A DNA stretch of 64,000 nucleotides from Streptomyces sp. NBC_01454 (lineage in GTDB: Bacteria; Actinomycetota; Actinomycetes; Streptomycetales; Streptomycetaceae): assembly GCF_036227565.1 (NCBI RefSeq), contig NZ_CP109460.1:7068001-7132000 (forward strand), given 5' to 3'. The position numbers and the translations under genes are program-made. Positions 18,033-26,115 of the stretch are shown one piece after another; the stretch's first letter is position 1; the number at the start of each line of letters is the position of its first letter. Below the pieces are notes generated by a model. That model saw only the letters and a list, made by a program, of their open reading frames with translations, made no database searches and had not been told where the DNA came from.

Positions 18033-19259
18033 ATGACTCAGCCGGTTCCCCTCCCGCACGGCCTTCCGATGGAGCGCGATGCGGGCCCCTTCGACCCGCC
18101 CCGCCGCATCACCCGGCTGCGCGAGGCTCGCCCCGTCAGTCCCATGGTGTTCCCCGACGGCCACGAGGGCTGGCTCGTCACCGGCTACGAAGCGGTCCGC
18201 CAGCTCATGGCCGACACCCGGTTCAGCTCCCGCCAGGACATCGGCGTTCTGCACGTGCCGTACGAGGTCCCCGGCATGCCCGTCAGTACCGAACCGGCCC
18301 CGCAGATACCGGGCATGTTCATCGCCATGGACCCGCCGGACCACGGCCGGTTGCGGCGCAGACTCACCGGCGCCTTCACCGTCAGACGCATGAAAATGCT
18401 CGAGGAGCGCATCGTCGACATCACCGAGCGGCAACTGGACGAAATGGCGCGCCTTTCCCCGCCGGTCGACCTGGTCAAGGAGTTCGCGCTGCCGGTCCCC
18501 TCGCTGGTGATCTGCGAACTGCTCGGTGTTCCCTACGCGGACCGGGAGAATTTCCAGGTCAACTCCGCCAAGTTCCTGGTCAAGGACCAGCCGCTCGACG
18601 AGAAGATGGCCGCATACATCGCACTGACCACGTACCTGTCCGAACTGGTCACGCGCAAACGCGCCACCCCCGGCGACGACATACTCTCCGACCTGGCCCG
18701 CCATGACGACCTCACCATCGAGGAGCTGACCGGCAGCGCCTTCCTGCTGTTGCTCGCGGGCCACGAGACCACCGCCAACATGCTGGCACTGGGCACCTTC
18801 GCGCTCCTGGAGCACCCCGAGCAGCTGGCCGAATTGCGTGCCGATCCGGATCTGCTGCCCGGCGCCGTCGAGGAACTCATGCGCTACCTGTCCGTCGTCG
18901 ATGTCCTCTATCGCTACGCCACGGAGGACATCGAACTCGGCGGGGAAACAATCCGTAAGGGATCGACGGTCGTTGTCTCCCTGCTGGCCGCCAACCGCGA
19001 CCCCCTGCGCTTCGACCACCCCGACACCCTGGACATCCACCGCAAGGCCCGCGGTCACCTGTCCTTCGGCCACGGCATCCACCAATGCCTCGGCCAGCAA
19101 CTGGCCCGCATCGAGATGCGCGCCGGTTTCGACGGACTCCTGCGTCGCCTCCCGACCCTCAGGCTCTCCCTCCCCGCCGACGAGGTGAAACTCAGGACCG
19201 ACATGAATATCTACGGCGTCCACGAACTGCCGGTCACCTGGACGGACACGGCCCGGTAA
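18033..19259 (+). CDS. Cytochrome P450 (CYP105-like)
   Basis: The 408-residue soluble P450 has the I-helix LLAGHETTANML, the K-helix region EELMRYLSV, and the haem loop FGHGIHQCLGQQLAR with Cys352 as thiolate ligand. Start ATG 18033 follows GAAAGGAAA at good spacing. It resembles Streptomyces CYP105-type enzymes that hydroxylate natural products or xenobiotics. No ferredoxin gene is adjacent, so electrons must come from elsewhere; the VanB-like reductase 3.4 kb upstream is one possibility. Note that the usual ExxR motif is less obvious (EELMR is present). Confidence 0.93.
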   Translation: MTQPVPLPHGLPMERDAGPFDPPRRITRLREARPVSPMVFPDGHEGWLVTGYEAVRQLMADTRFSSRQDIGVLHVPYEVPGMPVSTEPAPQIPGMFIAMDPPDHGRLRRRLTGAFTVRRMKMLEERIVDITERQLDEMARLSPPVDLVKEFALPVPSLVICELLGVPYADRENFQVNSAKFLVKDQPLDEKMAAYIALTTYLSELVTRKRATPGDDILSDLARHDDLTIEELTGSAFLLLLAGHETTANMLALGTFALLEHPEQLAELRADPDLLPGAVEELMRYLSVVDVLYRYATEDIELGGETIRKGSTVVVSLLAANRDPLRFDHPDTLDIHRKARGHLSFGHGIHQCLGQQLARIEMRAGFDGLLRRLPTLRLSLPADEVKLRTDMNIYGVHELPVTWTDTAR

Positions 19260-19495
19260 GGCAGGAGGCGGTGGTGCGACGCCCCGGGAAGGTGTCAGCC
19301 GGCCGGCGGTTTCCGCAGCTGAACGAGGCCGGCCAAGCGAGCCCGGAATCCGACCGATATGGCGGCGTTCATGCTCAAATGTCTCAGATCGTGAGGGGCA
19401 GTCCCTCTGCGCGGAGAACGCATACCCGCGTTCCCCGGCGTCAGATCCCGGCACCGCCTGGCGGATGGCCCAGCCTCAGCGAAAGGACATGCAGG

Positions 19496-20509
19496 ATGTC
19501 GAATCACTTCACCGGTCTCAGCCTTGGCGCACCGCTCGGGGACCAAAGGCTCGACCTCTGTGACCTCTACGCGTTTCCGTCCCCGGCGGACCCGGCGAGG
19601 ACGGTACTCATCCTCAACGCGAACCCGAATGCCGATGCTTTGCACCCCGACGCCATCTATCGCCTCAACATCGACAATGACGGCGACTGCCTCGCCAACA
19701 TCGCGATCAGCTATGTCTTTTCGCCCCCGCGGGACGGCCGTCAGACATTCAGTGTGTTCCTCGCGAAGGGCGAGGAGGCCCGCTCGGCCGAAGCTGTCGG
19801 AGAGAAGGTCGTCACCGACGCCGAGGTGTCGTTCGGCACCCAGGCGAACCGTGTCACCGCCGGCCCCTACACATTCTTCGCCGGTAGTCGTAGCGACGCC
19901 TTCTTCTTCGACTTCGACGGGATCAAGAACCTCTTCGACACCAACGGCGGCAGGAACTTCACGGCGCCTCATCTCGGTGGCGAGTCGCCATGGACCGGCG
20001 TGGACTCGAACACGGAAGCCAATGTGTTCTCGACGGTGGTGGAAGTGCCGACGAGTGAGCTCCGTGCCGACCCCGAGATCCGCATCTGGGGCCGTTGCAG
20101 TGTGCGGAAGGACGGCCGGCTCGTCCATGCCGACCGTGCGGGTCACCCTTCCGTCAGCAGCTTCTTCAACACCGACGAGACAAAGGAGGAGTACAACGCC
20201 AGTGAGCCGGTGAACGACCGTGAGCGCTGGACCGATCTGTTCGTCCACCTCATGGGGCACACCGGCAACTACACGCGAGAAGCGGCGATCGCGGCGATCG
20301 ACGCCGACCGCATCCTGCCCGACATGCTGGTCTTCGATCCCTCGAAGCCCGCGCAATACCCCAACGGGCGCGTCTTCACCGATGACGTCATCAACTACCG
20401 GCTCGCCTTCCTCTCGGCGGGTGACATTCCGCCCACCGGGCTCGCGCCGCACACCGACCTGCTGAACGAGTTTCCCTACCTCGGCACTCCGCACCCCAAG
20501 GGGAACTGA
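19496..20509 (+). CDS. DUF4331 domain protein
   Basis: The 337-residue product starts at ATG 19496 behind AAAGGA. It opens SNHFTGLSLGAPLGDQRLDL and has the DUF4331 features DLYAFPSPADPARTVLILNANP, YTFFAGSRSDAFFFDFDGI and FTDDVINYRLAFLS. The family occurs widely in actinobacteria and marine bacteria without an assigned function. There is no signal peptide. The 236-base gap from the P450 suggests its own promoter. It converges with the DUF2470 remnant after only 17 bases. Confidence 0.88.
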   Translation: MSNHFTGLSLGAPLGDQRLDLCDLYAFPSPADPARTVLILNANPNADALHPDAIYRLNIDNDGDCLANIAISYVFSPPRDGRQTFSVFLAKGEEARSAEAVGEKVVTDAEVSFGTQANRVTAGPYTFFAGSRSDAFFFDFDGIKNLFDTNGGRNFTAPHLGGESPWTGVDSNTEANVFSTVVEVPTSELRADPEIRIWGRCSVRKDGRLVHADRAGHPSVSSFFNTDETKEEYNASEPVNDRERWTDLFVHLMGHTGNYTREAAIAAIDADRILPDMLVFDPSKPAQYPNGRVFTDDVINYRLAFLSAGDIPPTGLAPHTDLLNEFPYLGTPHPKGN

Positions 20510-20526
20510 GTGCGCTGCCCGGCGGA

Positions 20527-21044
20527 TCAGGTCAGCAGGTGGCCGGTGTGGGAGATACGGCGTGCCGTGGCCAGGAGGGCGTGGATCTGGGCGCCGGCCT
20601 GCTCGATGTCGGTCAGGGGTGTGTGGAACGGCAGCCGGACGTCGTGGTGGGTGTGCGGGTACTCGAGACGCAGGGTCACGCCGTAACGGTCCATCGCCAC
20701 CGGGAGGGCGCGCAGCATGCCGCTGTCCGGCTGGGGATGGACCAGGCGCAGCAGCAGGGGGCAGTCCGGTCACCGTGACGCGGGCACGCAAGCGGTCGCG
20801 TACGGGTGTGGGGGGCGATGTCGGTGAGCTCCAAGCGGACCGGGACGCGCGTCCCCGTCGGGGCCTCGGTGCCCTCGAACGGTGCATGCAGGTGGAAGTG
20901 GCCCATCGCCCCCGTGCCGTCGAGGCGGTGTACTTCGGTGTGCTGCCCGTCGCTCACCACGGTCATGGAATGGGCGGCAGCCAGGATCGACCGGACGCGT
21001 TCGGCGGCAGTCGGGGTGGCGGCGCGGTTGCTGAAAGGACGCAT
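20527..21044 (-). pseudogene. DUF2470 family protein gene, broken by two +1 frameshifts
   Basis: Three minus-strand frames join to one DUF2470-like protein of about 171 residues. The first (from ATG 21044) has SILAAAHSMTVVSDGQHTEV and VRLELTDIAP, the second has PTPVRDRLRARVTVTGL, and the third has LLLRLVHPQPDSGMLRALP to the stop at 20527. Each switch is repaired by removing one base from a C-run (six Gs at 20810-20815 and five Gs at 20757-20761 on the plus strand), and removing both makes the length exactly divisible by three. DUF2470 domains relate to haem-utilisation HugZ-type proteins, and an iron box lies upstream. It may be a real pseudogene or two homopolymer sequencing errors. Confidence 0.75.
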
Positions 21045-21085
21045 CCGGGCTCCAGGCGCGGGTAGGGAGACACCAAGCGGTCTAC

Positions 21086-21104
21086 TTAGGTATGCCTAAC
21101 CTAA
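21086..21104 (-). promoter_or_regulatory. Iron box (DmdR/IdeR-type operator)
   Basis: TTAGGTATGCCTAACCTAA is a 19-base inverted repeat matching the DmdR1/IdeR/DtxR consensus in both TTAGGT and TAACCTAA arms. It lies 42-60 bases upstream of the DUF2470 start codon, placing that gene under iron repression. Confidence 0.85.
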
Positions 21105-21230
21105 CTCACGAGATGGGGTTCGGGTAGCCGGCACGCGAGTGCGGAAGATGTGGCCGGTGCACGCGGCTGTGCCACGCGCGGCCGGTGCCGGGCGCGATTG
21201 CTCCACGGCCAGGGGCGCCCGCCGGGAGGT

Positions 21231-21806
21231 TCAGTCGCCGAGTTGCGGCCCGGCAAGCTCGGCGAGACCGGACCGGCGCATCACCTGGTCGATCGTCCCG
21301 GCCAGGGAGCTGGTCGCGGGGATGACCGTCTCGACGCCGCCGGGCAGCAGGTCGAGCGGCCGGTACCACGAGCGCAGCTCCGTCTCGCCGACCGTGCCGG
21401 CGATCGGCTTGGTGGCATGCCGGGCCAGGGTCTCCTCGAAAGGTACGTCCAGGGAGAAACCATGGGTGCGGCCTGAATGGTCGGCGAAGAGCGCGGCGAG
21501 CATGTCCCCGTAGTGCGCGACGGACAAGATGCCTTCCAGTACGACATGGAAGCCGTGATCCATGGCGTGCCGCACGGTCAGATCGATCAAGCCGATGTTC
21601 GCGCCGCCGGGGACGTCGTGCTCGCGCAGGACCACGCGACGGAGATTGTCCTGACCGACCAGGGCGATACCGCGCCCGTACCGCTCGCGCAGCCCGGCGG
21701 CGACGGAGCTCTTGCCGGAGGCGCTGTTGCCGCGCAGCACCACGAGTCGTGTCCGGGAAGCCGCCGTCGTCATCGGAGTCACGTCACCCATCGGGCCGGT
21801 GCGCAT
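21231..21806 (-). CDS. P-loop kinase-like AAA protein (zeta-toxin/Chloramphenicol-phosphotransferase type)
   Basis: The 191-residue protein has Walker A GNSASGKSS and the strand order of small P-loop kinases (LVVLRGN, then VLEGIL). I use ATG 21806, nine to twelve bases after the stop of the upstream gene; GTG 21809 and ATG 21773 are alternatives and neither has a better ribosome site. The substrate is unknown; similar proteins phosphorylate antibiotics, nucleosides or UDP-sugars. It is the second gene of a pair with an uncharacterised upstream protein, with translational coupling likely. Confidence 0.8.
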   Translation of the reverse strand: MRTGPMGDVTPMTTAASRTRLVVLRGNSASGKSSVAAGLRERYGRGIALVGQDNLRRVVLREHDVPGGANIGLIDLTVRHAMDHGFHVVLEGILSVAHYGDMLAALFADHSGRTHGFSLDVPFEETLARHATKPIAGTVGETELRSWYRPLDLLPGGVETVIPATSSLAGTIDQVMRRSGLAELAGPQLGD

Positions 21807-21818
21807 CACCGGCGGCGG

Positions 21819-22358
21819 TCAGGAGCGCACTTTGGCGAGCGCCCGCTCGGTGAGCTTGAGGGCCAGGGCGATGGCCTCGTCGTCCTTCAGCGGGCAGGTG
21901 ACGACGTATTTGTGGTCGGGGCGTACGTCCCGGATGCCGATGTGGTGGTCCACCACGTCTGCGACATCGTTCTCGGTCAGGCGGAGGGTCAGCCCGCCGT
22001 TGGTCGCCCCCACGTAAGTGACCGCCCCGAACCGCCGCTTGCCCGCGTCGCGGACCATGACGTAGTCGGTGAGGCCGTCCTTGGTGCGGATCGAAGTCCC
22101 GGTGGCGATCTCGACGTTCAGGTCCAAGACCTGCCGGAGGTAGCCGAGTACGCGTCGGGTCGTGTCGGCGTCCCGGCCGCGGCCGTTGACGTGCCGCTCG
22201 ATCTCCAGCCACTGCGGGCCGTCCGGCGACTGGGCGACCGTACCCACGTCCGCTTCCTCAGCTGCGAACACGTCCGGCTCCTGGGCATCGTGCTCGGCCG
22301 TCCCGGTCAGACGAAGGAATTCGGCGATCTCCGCCGGCGTGCCGTCGAAGTAACGCAT
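21819..22358 (-). CDS. Hypothetical protein paired with P-loop kinase
   Basis: I do not recognise this 179-residue protein. ATG 22358 is chosen for its AAGGAG. The N-terminal third is acidic (QEPDVFAAEEADVGTV); the rest alternates strands and helices, with ATNGGLTLRLTENDVADVV and a Lys-rich C-terminal helix ALALKLTERALAKVRS. There are no membrane segments. Its stop is ten bases from the kinase-like start, so the two are probably one operon. Base composition is a little less GC-rich than neighbours, and the upstream 327 bases are also less GC-rich, which could mean recent acquisition. Confidence 0.6.
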   Translation of the reverse strand: MRYFDGTPAEIAEFLRLTGTAEHDAQEPDVFAAEEADVGTVAQSPDGPQWLEIERHVNGRGRDADTTRRVLGYLRQVLDLNVEIATGTSIRTKDGLTDYVMVRDAGKRRFGAVTYVGATNGGLTLRLTENDVADVVDHHIGIRDVRPDHKYVVTCPLKDDEAIALALKLTERALAKVRS

Positions 22359-22685
22359 AGGTGTCTCCTTGCGGCAGAAGCGGAACCGCTCGTGCTTGAG
22401 TGAGGGAAATTTAGCGTGAACTCCCTTCTGGGTGTGTGGTGTTCGACGAAATGGTCTCCGCTCACGCAGACGCTCCAGCTGTTCGGCTGTTCGGCTGTCC
22501 GGCTGATCGTCCGGGCCGGGCCCGCACCCGTGGAGTCCCGCGTCCGCGACACGGTCAGGCAATGTGCCCACGATGACCTTTTGCGCCCGAAGGTCACATA
22601 TCCATCACAACGGTCAGTTTTCCCACACATGTGGAACGTCCCCGCGCCAAACTCAAGCTCCAGCCAGAACCACCAGGGGGGCACC
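22359..22685. other. Gene-free divergent region of lower GC
   Basis: This 327-base stretch separates the hypothetical protein from the secreted DUF3761 gene. It contains AT-richer tracts (for example 22600-22630) likely to hold promoters for both sides. I see no gene or repeat array that I can support. Confidence 0.45.
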
Positions 22686-22958
22686 TTGCTCAACCGCACT
22701 CGTCCGGCACGGCGTATCCGCAGCGCCATCGCCGCCGCCGCATTCGCCACCGCGGTGATCGCGCCGGTCACCTTCAGCGCCGGCACCGCTCAAGCCGCCA
22801 CCGTCCACTGCGCCCACCACACCACCGGGACCTGTGGCACTCACATCAAGCACCCCGCGGGCGTCATGGCCAAATGCAAGGACGGCACCTGGTCCTACAG
22901 CCGTCACTTCTCCGGTACCTGCAGCCACCACCACGGCGTGAGGTACTGGTTCAAGTAG
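22686..22958 (+). CDS. Secreted DUF3761-like small cysteine/histidine-rich protein, TTG start
   Basis: The 90-residue product starts at TTG 22686, selected because AGGGGG lies at 22674-22680 and because the protein then opens with a basic N-region and a perfect Sec signal peptide ending AGTAQAATV. The mature part of about 55 residues has four cysteines (VHCAHH, GTCGTH, AKCKDGTWSYS, GTCSHHHGV) in the order of DUF3761, a family of small secreted proteins. The histidine clusters could bind metal (inference). A strong terminator follows. Confidence 0.8.
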   Translation: MLNRTRPARRIRSAIAAAAFATAVIAPVTFSAGTAQAATVHCAHHTTGTCGTHIKHPAGVMAKCKDGTWSYSRHFSGTCSHHHGVRYWFK

Positions 22959-22988
22959 GCCGACCCGGGGCCCTTGTGGCCTCGGCAT

Positions 22989-23027
22989 GCCGATGCCCCA
23001 CCCGACATCGCCGGGTGGGGCATCGGC
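22989..23027 (+). terminator. Strong terminator with 16-bp perfect stem
   Basis: GCCGATGCCCCACCCG (22989-23004) pairs perfectly with CGGGTGGGGCATCGGC (23012-23027) around a seven-base loop, 31 bases after the DUF3761 stop. Confidence 0.85.
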
Positions 23028-23195
23028 GCGTGCGGGGGAGGGCGCGGTGGGCGGCGCAAAAGTTTTTCAACCCGCCACCCATCCATGGGGGTTGTGGCTC
23101 CGAATCACGGCTGATGCCTCGCTGAGGTGTTGCTTCGAACCCGGACGACGCGCGGTCCCCCCTCCTCCGCGGAGGCCGCCGGAAAAGGAACGAAC

Positions 23196-24032
23196 GTGAT
23201 AGCCAAGCGCACCAGCCGACTCGCCGTACTCGTTGCTCTGCCCGCCGCCCTGGCCCTCACCGCGGGTGCCTCGTCCCCGGCCGTCGCCGAGGGCAACGGC
23301 GCGTACCAGATCAACCTGTCGCCGCTGAACAACTCCGGCTCCAAGGGCACGGCGATGCTCAGCCTCAAGGGCAACCAGCTGACCGTGAAGATCGAGTCCG
23401 AGGGGCACGTACCCGGACAGCCCTCCGCCCAGCACCTCCACGGCTCCACCGACGGCCATGACTTCCACTGCCCGGACGCGAGCGCCGACACCAACCGCGA
23501 CGGAGTCCTCACCAACACCGAAGCCACGGTCGACTACGGCAACATCAACATCTCGCTCACCACCAAGGGGCCCACGGACGCCATGGGCAGCGGCCTCGCC
23601 GTCGACCGCATGCCCACGGCCGACGCACAGGGGAAACTCTCCTACGAGCGCACGATCCCCGTCTCCCAGGCGGTGATCGACCACATCAAGGATCTGCACA
23701 TCGTGCAGCACGGCATCGACCGCAACCACAACAACAAGTACGACTTCCAGGGCGCGGGCAAGAGCGAACTCGATCCCAAGCTGCCCCAGGAGGCCACCGC
23801 CCCGACCAACTGCGGTGAGGTCAGGGGCGCTGCGGTGGGATCCATTCCGGTCGGCGGTGTCGAGACCGGGACCGGGCCCGCCGAGGAGAAGGGGGTGCCG
23901 GCCGCGGTGCTCGGTGCCGGGGGAGTCGCTTTCGTGGCGTTGACCGGGGTGCTGGCCTTCGTGCGACGGCGCCGGGGCGTGCTCTTCACCGGGCGGACCG
24001 TGCGGAGCGGGAGCAACGGGGGCGCCGCGTGA
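23196..24032 (+). CDS. CHRD-like secreted surface protein with C-terminal anchor
   Basis: The 278-residue product begins at GTG 23196 behind AAAAGGA. A signal peptide ends near residue 31 (SSPAVAEG). The body has the CHRD-like pattern, with GSKGTAMLSLKGNQLTVKIES, QHLHGSTDGHDFHCP and DLHIVQHGIDRN, rich in His and Asp. After a linker comes a membrane helix (GVPAAVLGAGGVAFVALTGV) and an Arg-rich tail. There is no canonical LPXTG motif. It overlaps the class F sortase by four bases (stop TGA and start GTG), so the sortase may process or anchor it, or a partner. Confidence 0.82.
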   Translation: MIAKRTSRLAVLVALPAALALTAGASSPAVAEGNGAYQINLSPLNNSGSKGTAMLSLKGNQLTVKIESEGHVPGQPSAQHLHGSTDGHDFHCPDASADTNRDGVLTNTEATVDYGNINISLTTKGPTDAMGSGLAVDRMPTADAQGKLSYERTIPVSQAVIDHIKDLHIVQHGIDRNHNNKYDFQGAGKSELDPKLPQEATAPTNCGEVRGAAVGSIPVGGVETGTGPAEEKGVPAAVLGAGGVAFVALTGVLAFVRRRRGVLFTGRTVRSGSNGGAA

Positions 24033-24727
24033 GCCGCGTGAGTCGTGTGAGCCGCCGGAGTGAGGACAGCGTGCGCACCGCCGGCCGCCGGGGCCGCCGT
24101 GCCACCGCGTGTGTGATCGCCGCGGCAGTGGCATCCGTGCTCGTCGCCGGGTGCGGCGGGCAGGACGCGCCGCCACGGTCGGCCCCCGTGGAACAGCCGG
24201 CTCCGGGCGGCGGTCAGGCGTCCCACGATGGTGCGCCCGGGGGAGACGCAAGCGGGAAGCCCGCGGCCGCGATGCCCAAGTCGGCTCCGGAACGGCTCTC
24301 CATCCCCGCGCTCCAGCTCTCCTCCTCACTGGAGTCGCTGGGCCAGCACAAGAACGGCGCCATGCAGACCCCCCGGGACCCCGACAAGGCGGGCTGGTAC
24401 GAGCCGGGGCCGACGCCCGGCTCGCAGGGGCCGGCCGTGATCGCCGGACATGTCACCTGGAACGGCAAGCCGGCGGTGTTCCACGCGCTGTCGAAGATGA
24501 AGGCCGGTGACGCGATCGAGGTCACCCGGCAGGACGGGAGCACGGCGAAGTTCACCGTCGACCGCGTCGCCCAGTACCCGAAGAACAAGTTCCCGACGCT
24601 CGAGGTGTACAAGAACCTCGATCACGCCGGTCTCCGCCTGATCACCTGCGGCGGCCAGTACGACCAGGGCAAGCACTACTACCCCGACAACCTGGTGGTG
24701 TTCGCCAGCCTCACGGGCAGCGCGTAG
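24029..24727 (+). CDS. Class F sortase
   Basis: The 232-residue protein has an N-terminal signal with a lipobox-like LVAGC (Cys near residue 42), a Gly/Pro spacer and a sortase domain. The catalytic histidine is in AGHVTW and the cysteine in RLITCGGQYD, typical of class F sortases in actinobacteria. Class F enzymes lack a defined partner motif in most genomes. The start overlaps the upstream CHRD-like gene, implying coupled translation. The usual catalytic arginine is not obvious in DNLVVFA, so structure should decide which residue fills that role. Confidence 0.88.
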   Translation: MSRVSRVSRRSEDSVRTAGRRGRRATACVIAAAVASVLVAGCGGQDAPPRSAPVEQPAPGGGQASHDGAPGGDASGKPAAAMPKSAPERLSIPALQLSSSLESLGQHKNGAMQTPRDPDKAGWYEPGPTPGSQGPAVIAGHVTWNGKPAVFHALSKMKAGDAIEVTRQDGSTAKFTVDRVAQYPKNKFPTLEVYKNLDHAGLRLITCGGQYDQGKHYYPDNLVVFASLTGSA

Positions 24728-24749
24728 CCGCGACCGGCGAGCGAACGGC

Positions 24750-24790
24750 CGGCGGCCCGGCGCCCTCAGCCGAGGGTGACCGGGCCGCCG
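24750..24790 (+). terminator. Terminator after the sortase
   Basis: CGGCGGCCCGG (24750-24760) pairs perfectly with CCGGGCCGCCG (24780-24790); CCCTC and GAGGG form an inner stem. It lies 22 bases past the sortase stop. Confidence 0.75.
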
Positions 24791-25327
24791 TCTCCCCTGA
24801 ACGTCGAAGCGGGGCAGTATTCGCGGCTTGTCCGGAATCTTTCGTTCAGTCATTGCCGTCCTGGCATTCAGCAGAGAGATTCAGCCAATTGGGATGCCCT
24901 CTTGGTCAATGTCGGGGGGTCGTCTTCACGGTTCTCCGGGCGGCAGGGTGTGAACAGAAGTTGAATCCCAGGTCAGGGTATTGATCGGAGTCACCGGATC
25001 CCGGAATTTTTGGGGACGGTGCCTGCGGTGAGACCTTCGGCGGTGCCTGATACGCCGGTCCGTCCCGGAGGCAGCGCAGGTCACAGGGGCGCGGGCGGAC
25101 CCGGAACGGACTGAACGGTTCCCTTAACTCGCTTTTTACAGTTGACAGTTGGGAGTGGCGGGTCCCAAGATCCGTCCGTCGATTCACACCGCGGACATCA
25201 ACTCGACGAGTGGAGAGTTCGGCAGACGCGGTATGGCGGGACGCATTCATGGGCGGAAAAAACGTTCGGTGCCACTGAGTCCACTCGATCCCTGTCGCCG
25301 CTCTTTCGCATACTCAAAGGAGAACTT
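24791..25327. other. Long leader/intergenic region before the thiG-like operon
   Basis: From the sortase stop to the next start is 600 bases, part of it the terminator above. The middle (24800-25000) is less GC-rich than the flanks. A promoter-like TTGACA at 25142-25147 with CAAGAT at 25166-25171 (18-base spacer) would give a leader of about 150 bases. I checked for a TPP riboswitch and did not see its conserved core. No gene is supported. Confidence 0.5.
25142..25171 (+). promoter_or_regulatory. Candidate promoter of the thiG-like operon
   Basis: TTGACA (25142-25147) and CAAGAT (25166-25171) are separated by 18 bases and lie about 160 bases upstream of the thiG-like start. The -35 is perfect; the -10 is only fair. 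Confidence 0.4.
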
Positions 25328-26095
25328 ATGTCAACGGCTGCCCTGGGCACTGCTGTTACCGCTGAGCCCTGGCTCTCTCTCCGCGGTCGCGCATTCCGGT
25401 CCCGGCTCATCCTCGGCATTGAGCAGTACACCGACCCCACCCTCGTCAGCGAGGTCCTGCGCAGCGCGGCCTGTGATGTCTTCATCACCACCTTCGACCT
25501 GGAGCAGACCAAGCCCAGCCTGCTGATGTCGGACCTGGACGAGGCCGTCGGGCTCGATGACTACGTGTGGATCGGCACCACGTCCTTCGCCCGCTCCCAG
25601 CAGGACGCGCTGCTCACCGCGCGCCGGCTGCGGGACTCCTACGGCATCGACATCATGAAGCTCGATGTACGCCCCTCGGACAACCTGCCGCACAACGCGC
25701 AGACCATCACGGCGGCAGCGGAGCTGATCGCGGAGGGCTTCGACGTCCTGCCGTTCATCCTTCCCGACCCGGCCACGGCCGTCGCGCTGGAGAAGGCCGG
25801 CTGTGCCGCCGTCCGCATCATGTGTTCGCCCGTGGCCAGTGCCCGTGGTGTGGTGGACGAGCGGGCGGTGCGGGAGACCATGGCTGCCGTCTCCATACCG
25901 GTGGTCCTGGAGGGTGGTCTGGGCACTCCCGCCCAGGTCGTCCGCGCGATGGAGCTCGGTGCCGACGCCGTACTGGTCAACACCGCCGTGGCGCAGGCTC
26001 CTTCACCCACCAAGCTCGCGGAGTCGATGCGGCTGGCGGTGGAGGCCGGGCGTCTCGCGGCCGACCAGGGCCTCGTCGGCCCGCTCGACAAGTAA
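25328..26095 (+). CDS. ThiG homologue, probable sulfur-inserting enzyme (BexX-like)
   Basis: The 255-residue protein aligns with thiazole synthase ThiG along its length, from FRSRLILG through MELGADAVLVNTA to RLAVEAGRLAADQG. The Schiff-base lysine is kept as Lys111 in DIMKLDV. Several ThiG features differ: the active-site KLE is KLD, the VDAG-type aspartate is Glu195 in VLEGGLGTPA, and the phosphate loop usually reading PIGSG is PVASARG. BexX of the BE-7585A pathway is a known ThiG homologue that makes 2-thiosugar phosphate using a Lys at a near-identical position and sulfur-carrier proteins. Here a sulfur carrier, a phosphatase and an exporter follow, and no thiamine gene. ATG 25328 follows AAAGGAG. 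A sugar-phosphate substrate is inference. Confidence 0.85.
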   Translation: MSTAALGTAVTAEPWLSLRGRAFRSRLILGIEQYTDPTLVSEVLRSAACDVFITTFDLEQTKPSLLMSDLDEAVGLDDYVWIGTTSFARSQQDALLTARRLRDSYGIDIMKLDVRPSDNLPHNAQTITAAAELIAEGFDVLPFILPDPATAVALEKAGCAAVRIMCSPVASARGVVDERAVRETMAAVSIPVVLEGGLGTPAQVVRAMELGADAVLVNTAVAQAPSPTKLAESMRLAVEAGRLAADQGLVGPLDK

Positions 26096-26115
26096 GGCAC
26101 AACGGAGGTATCACC

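Noticed and set aside
25172..25327. Possible TPP or other riboswitch in the leader of the ThiG-like gene
   Set aside because: I looked for the conserved TPP core (CTGAGA and ACCTGA type segments) and did not find them together in order.
25328..26095. Housekeeping thiamine ThiG
   Set aside because: Active-site residues differ at several positions and the neighbours are a phosphatase, a CysO-like carrier and an exporter rather than thiO/thiS/thiE; primary ThiG should be elsewhere in the genome.
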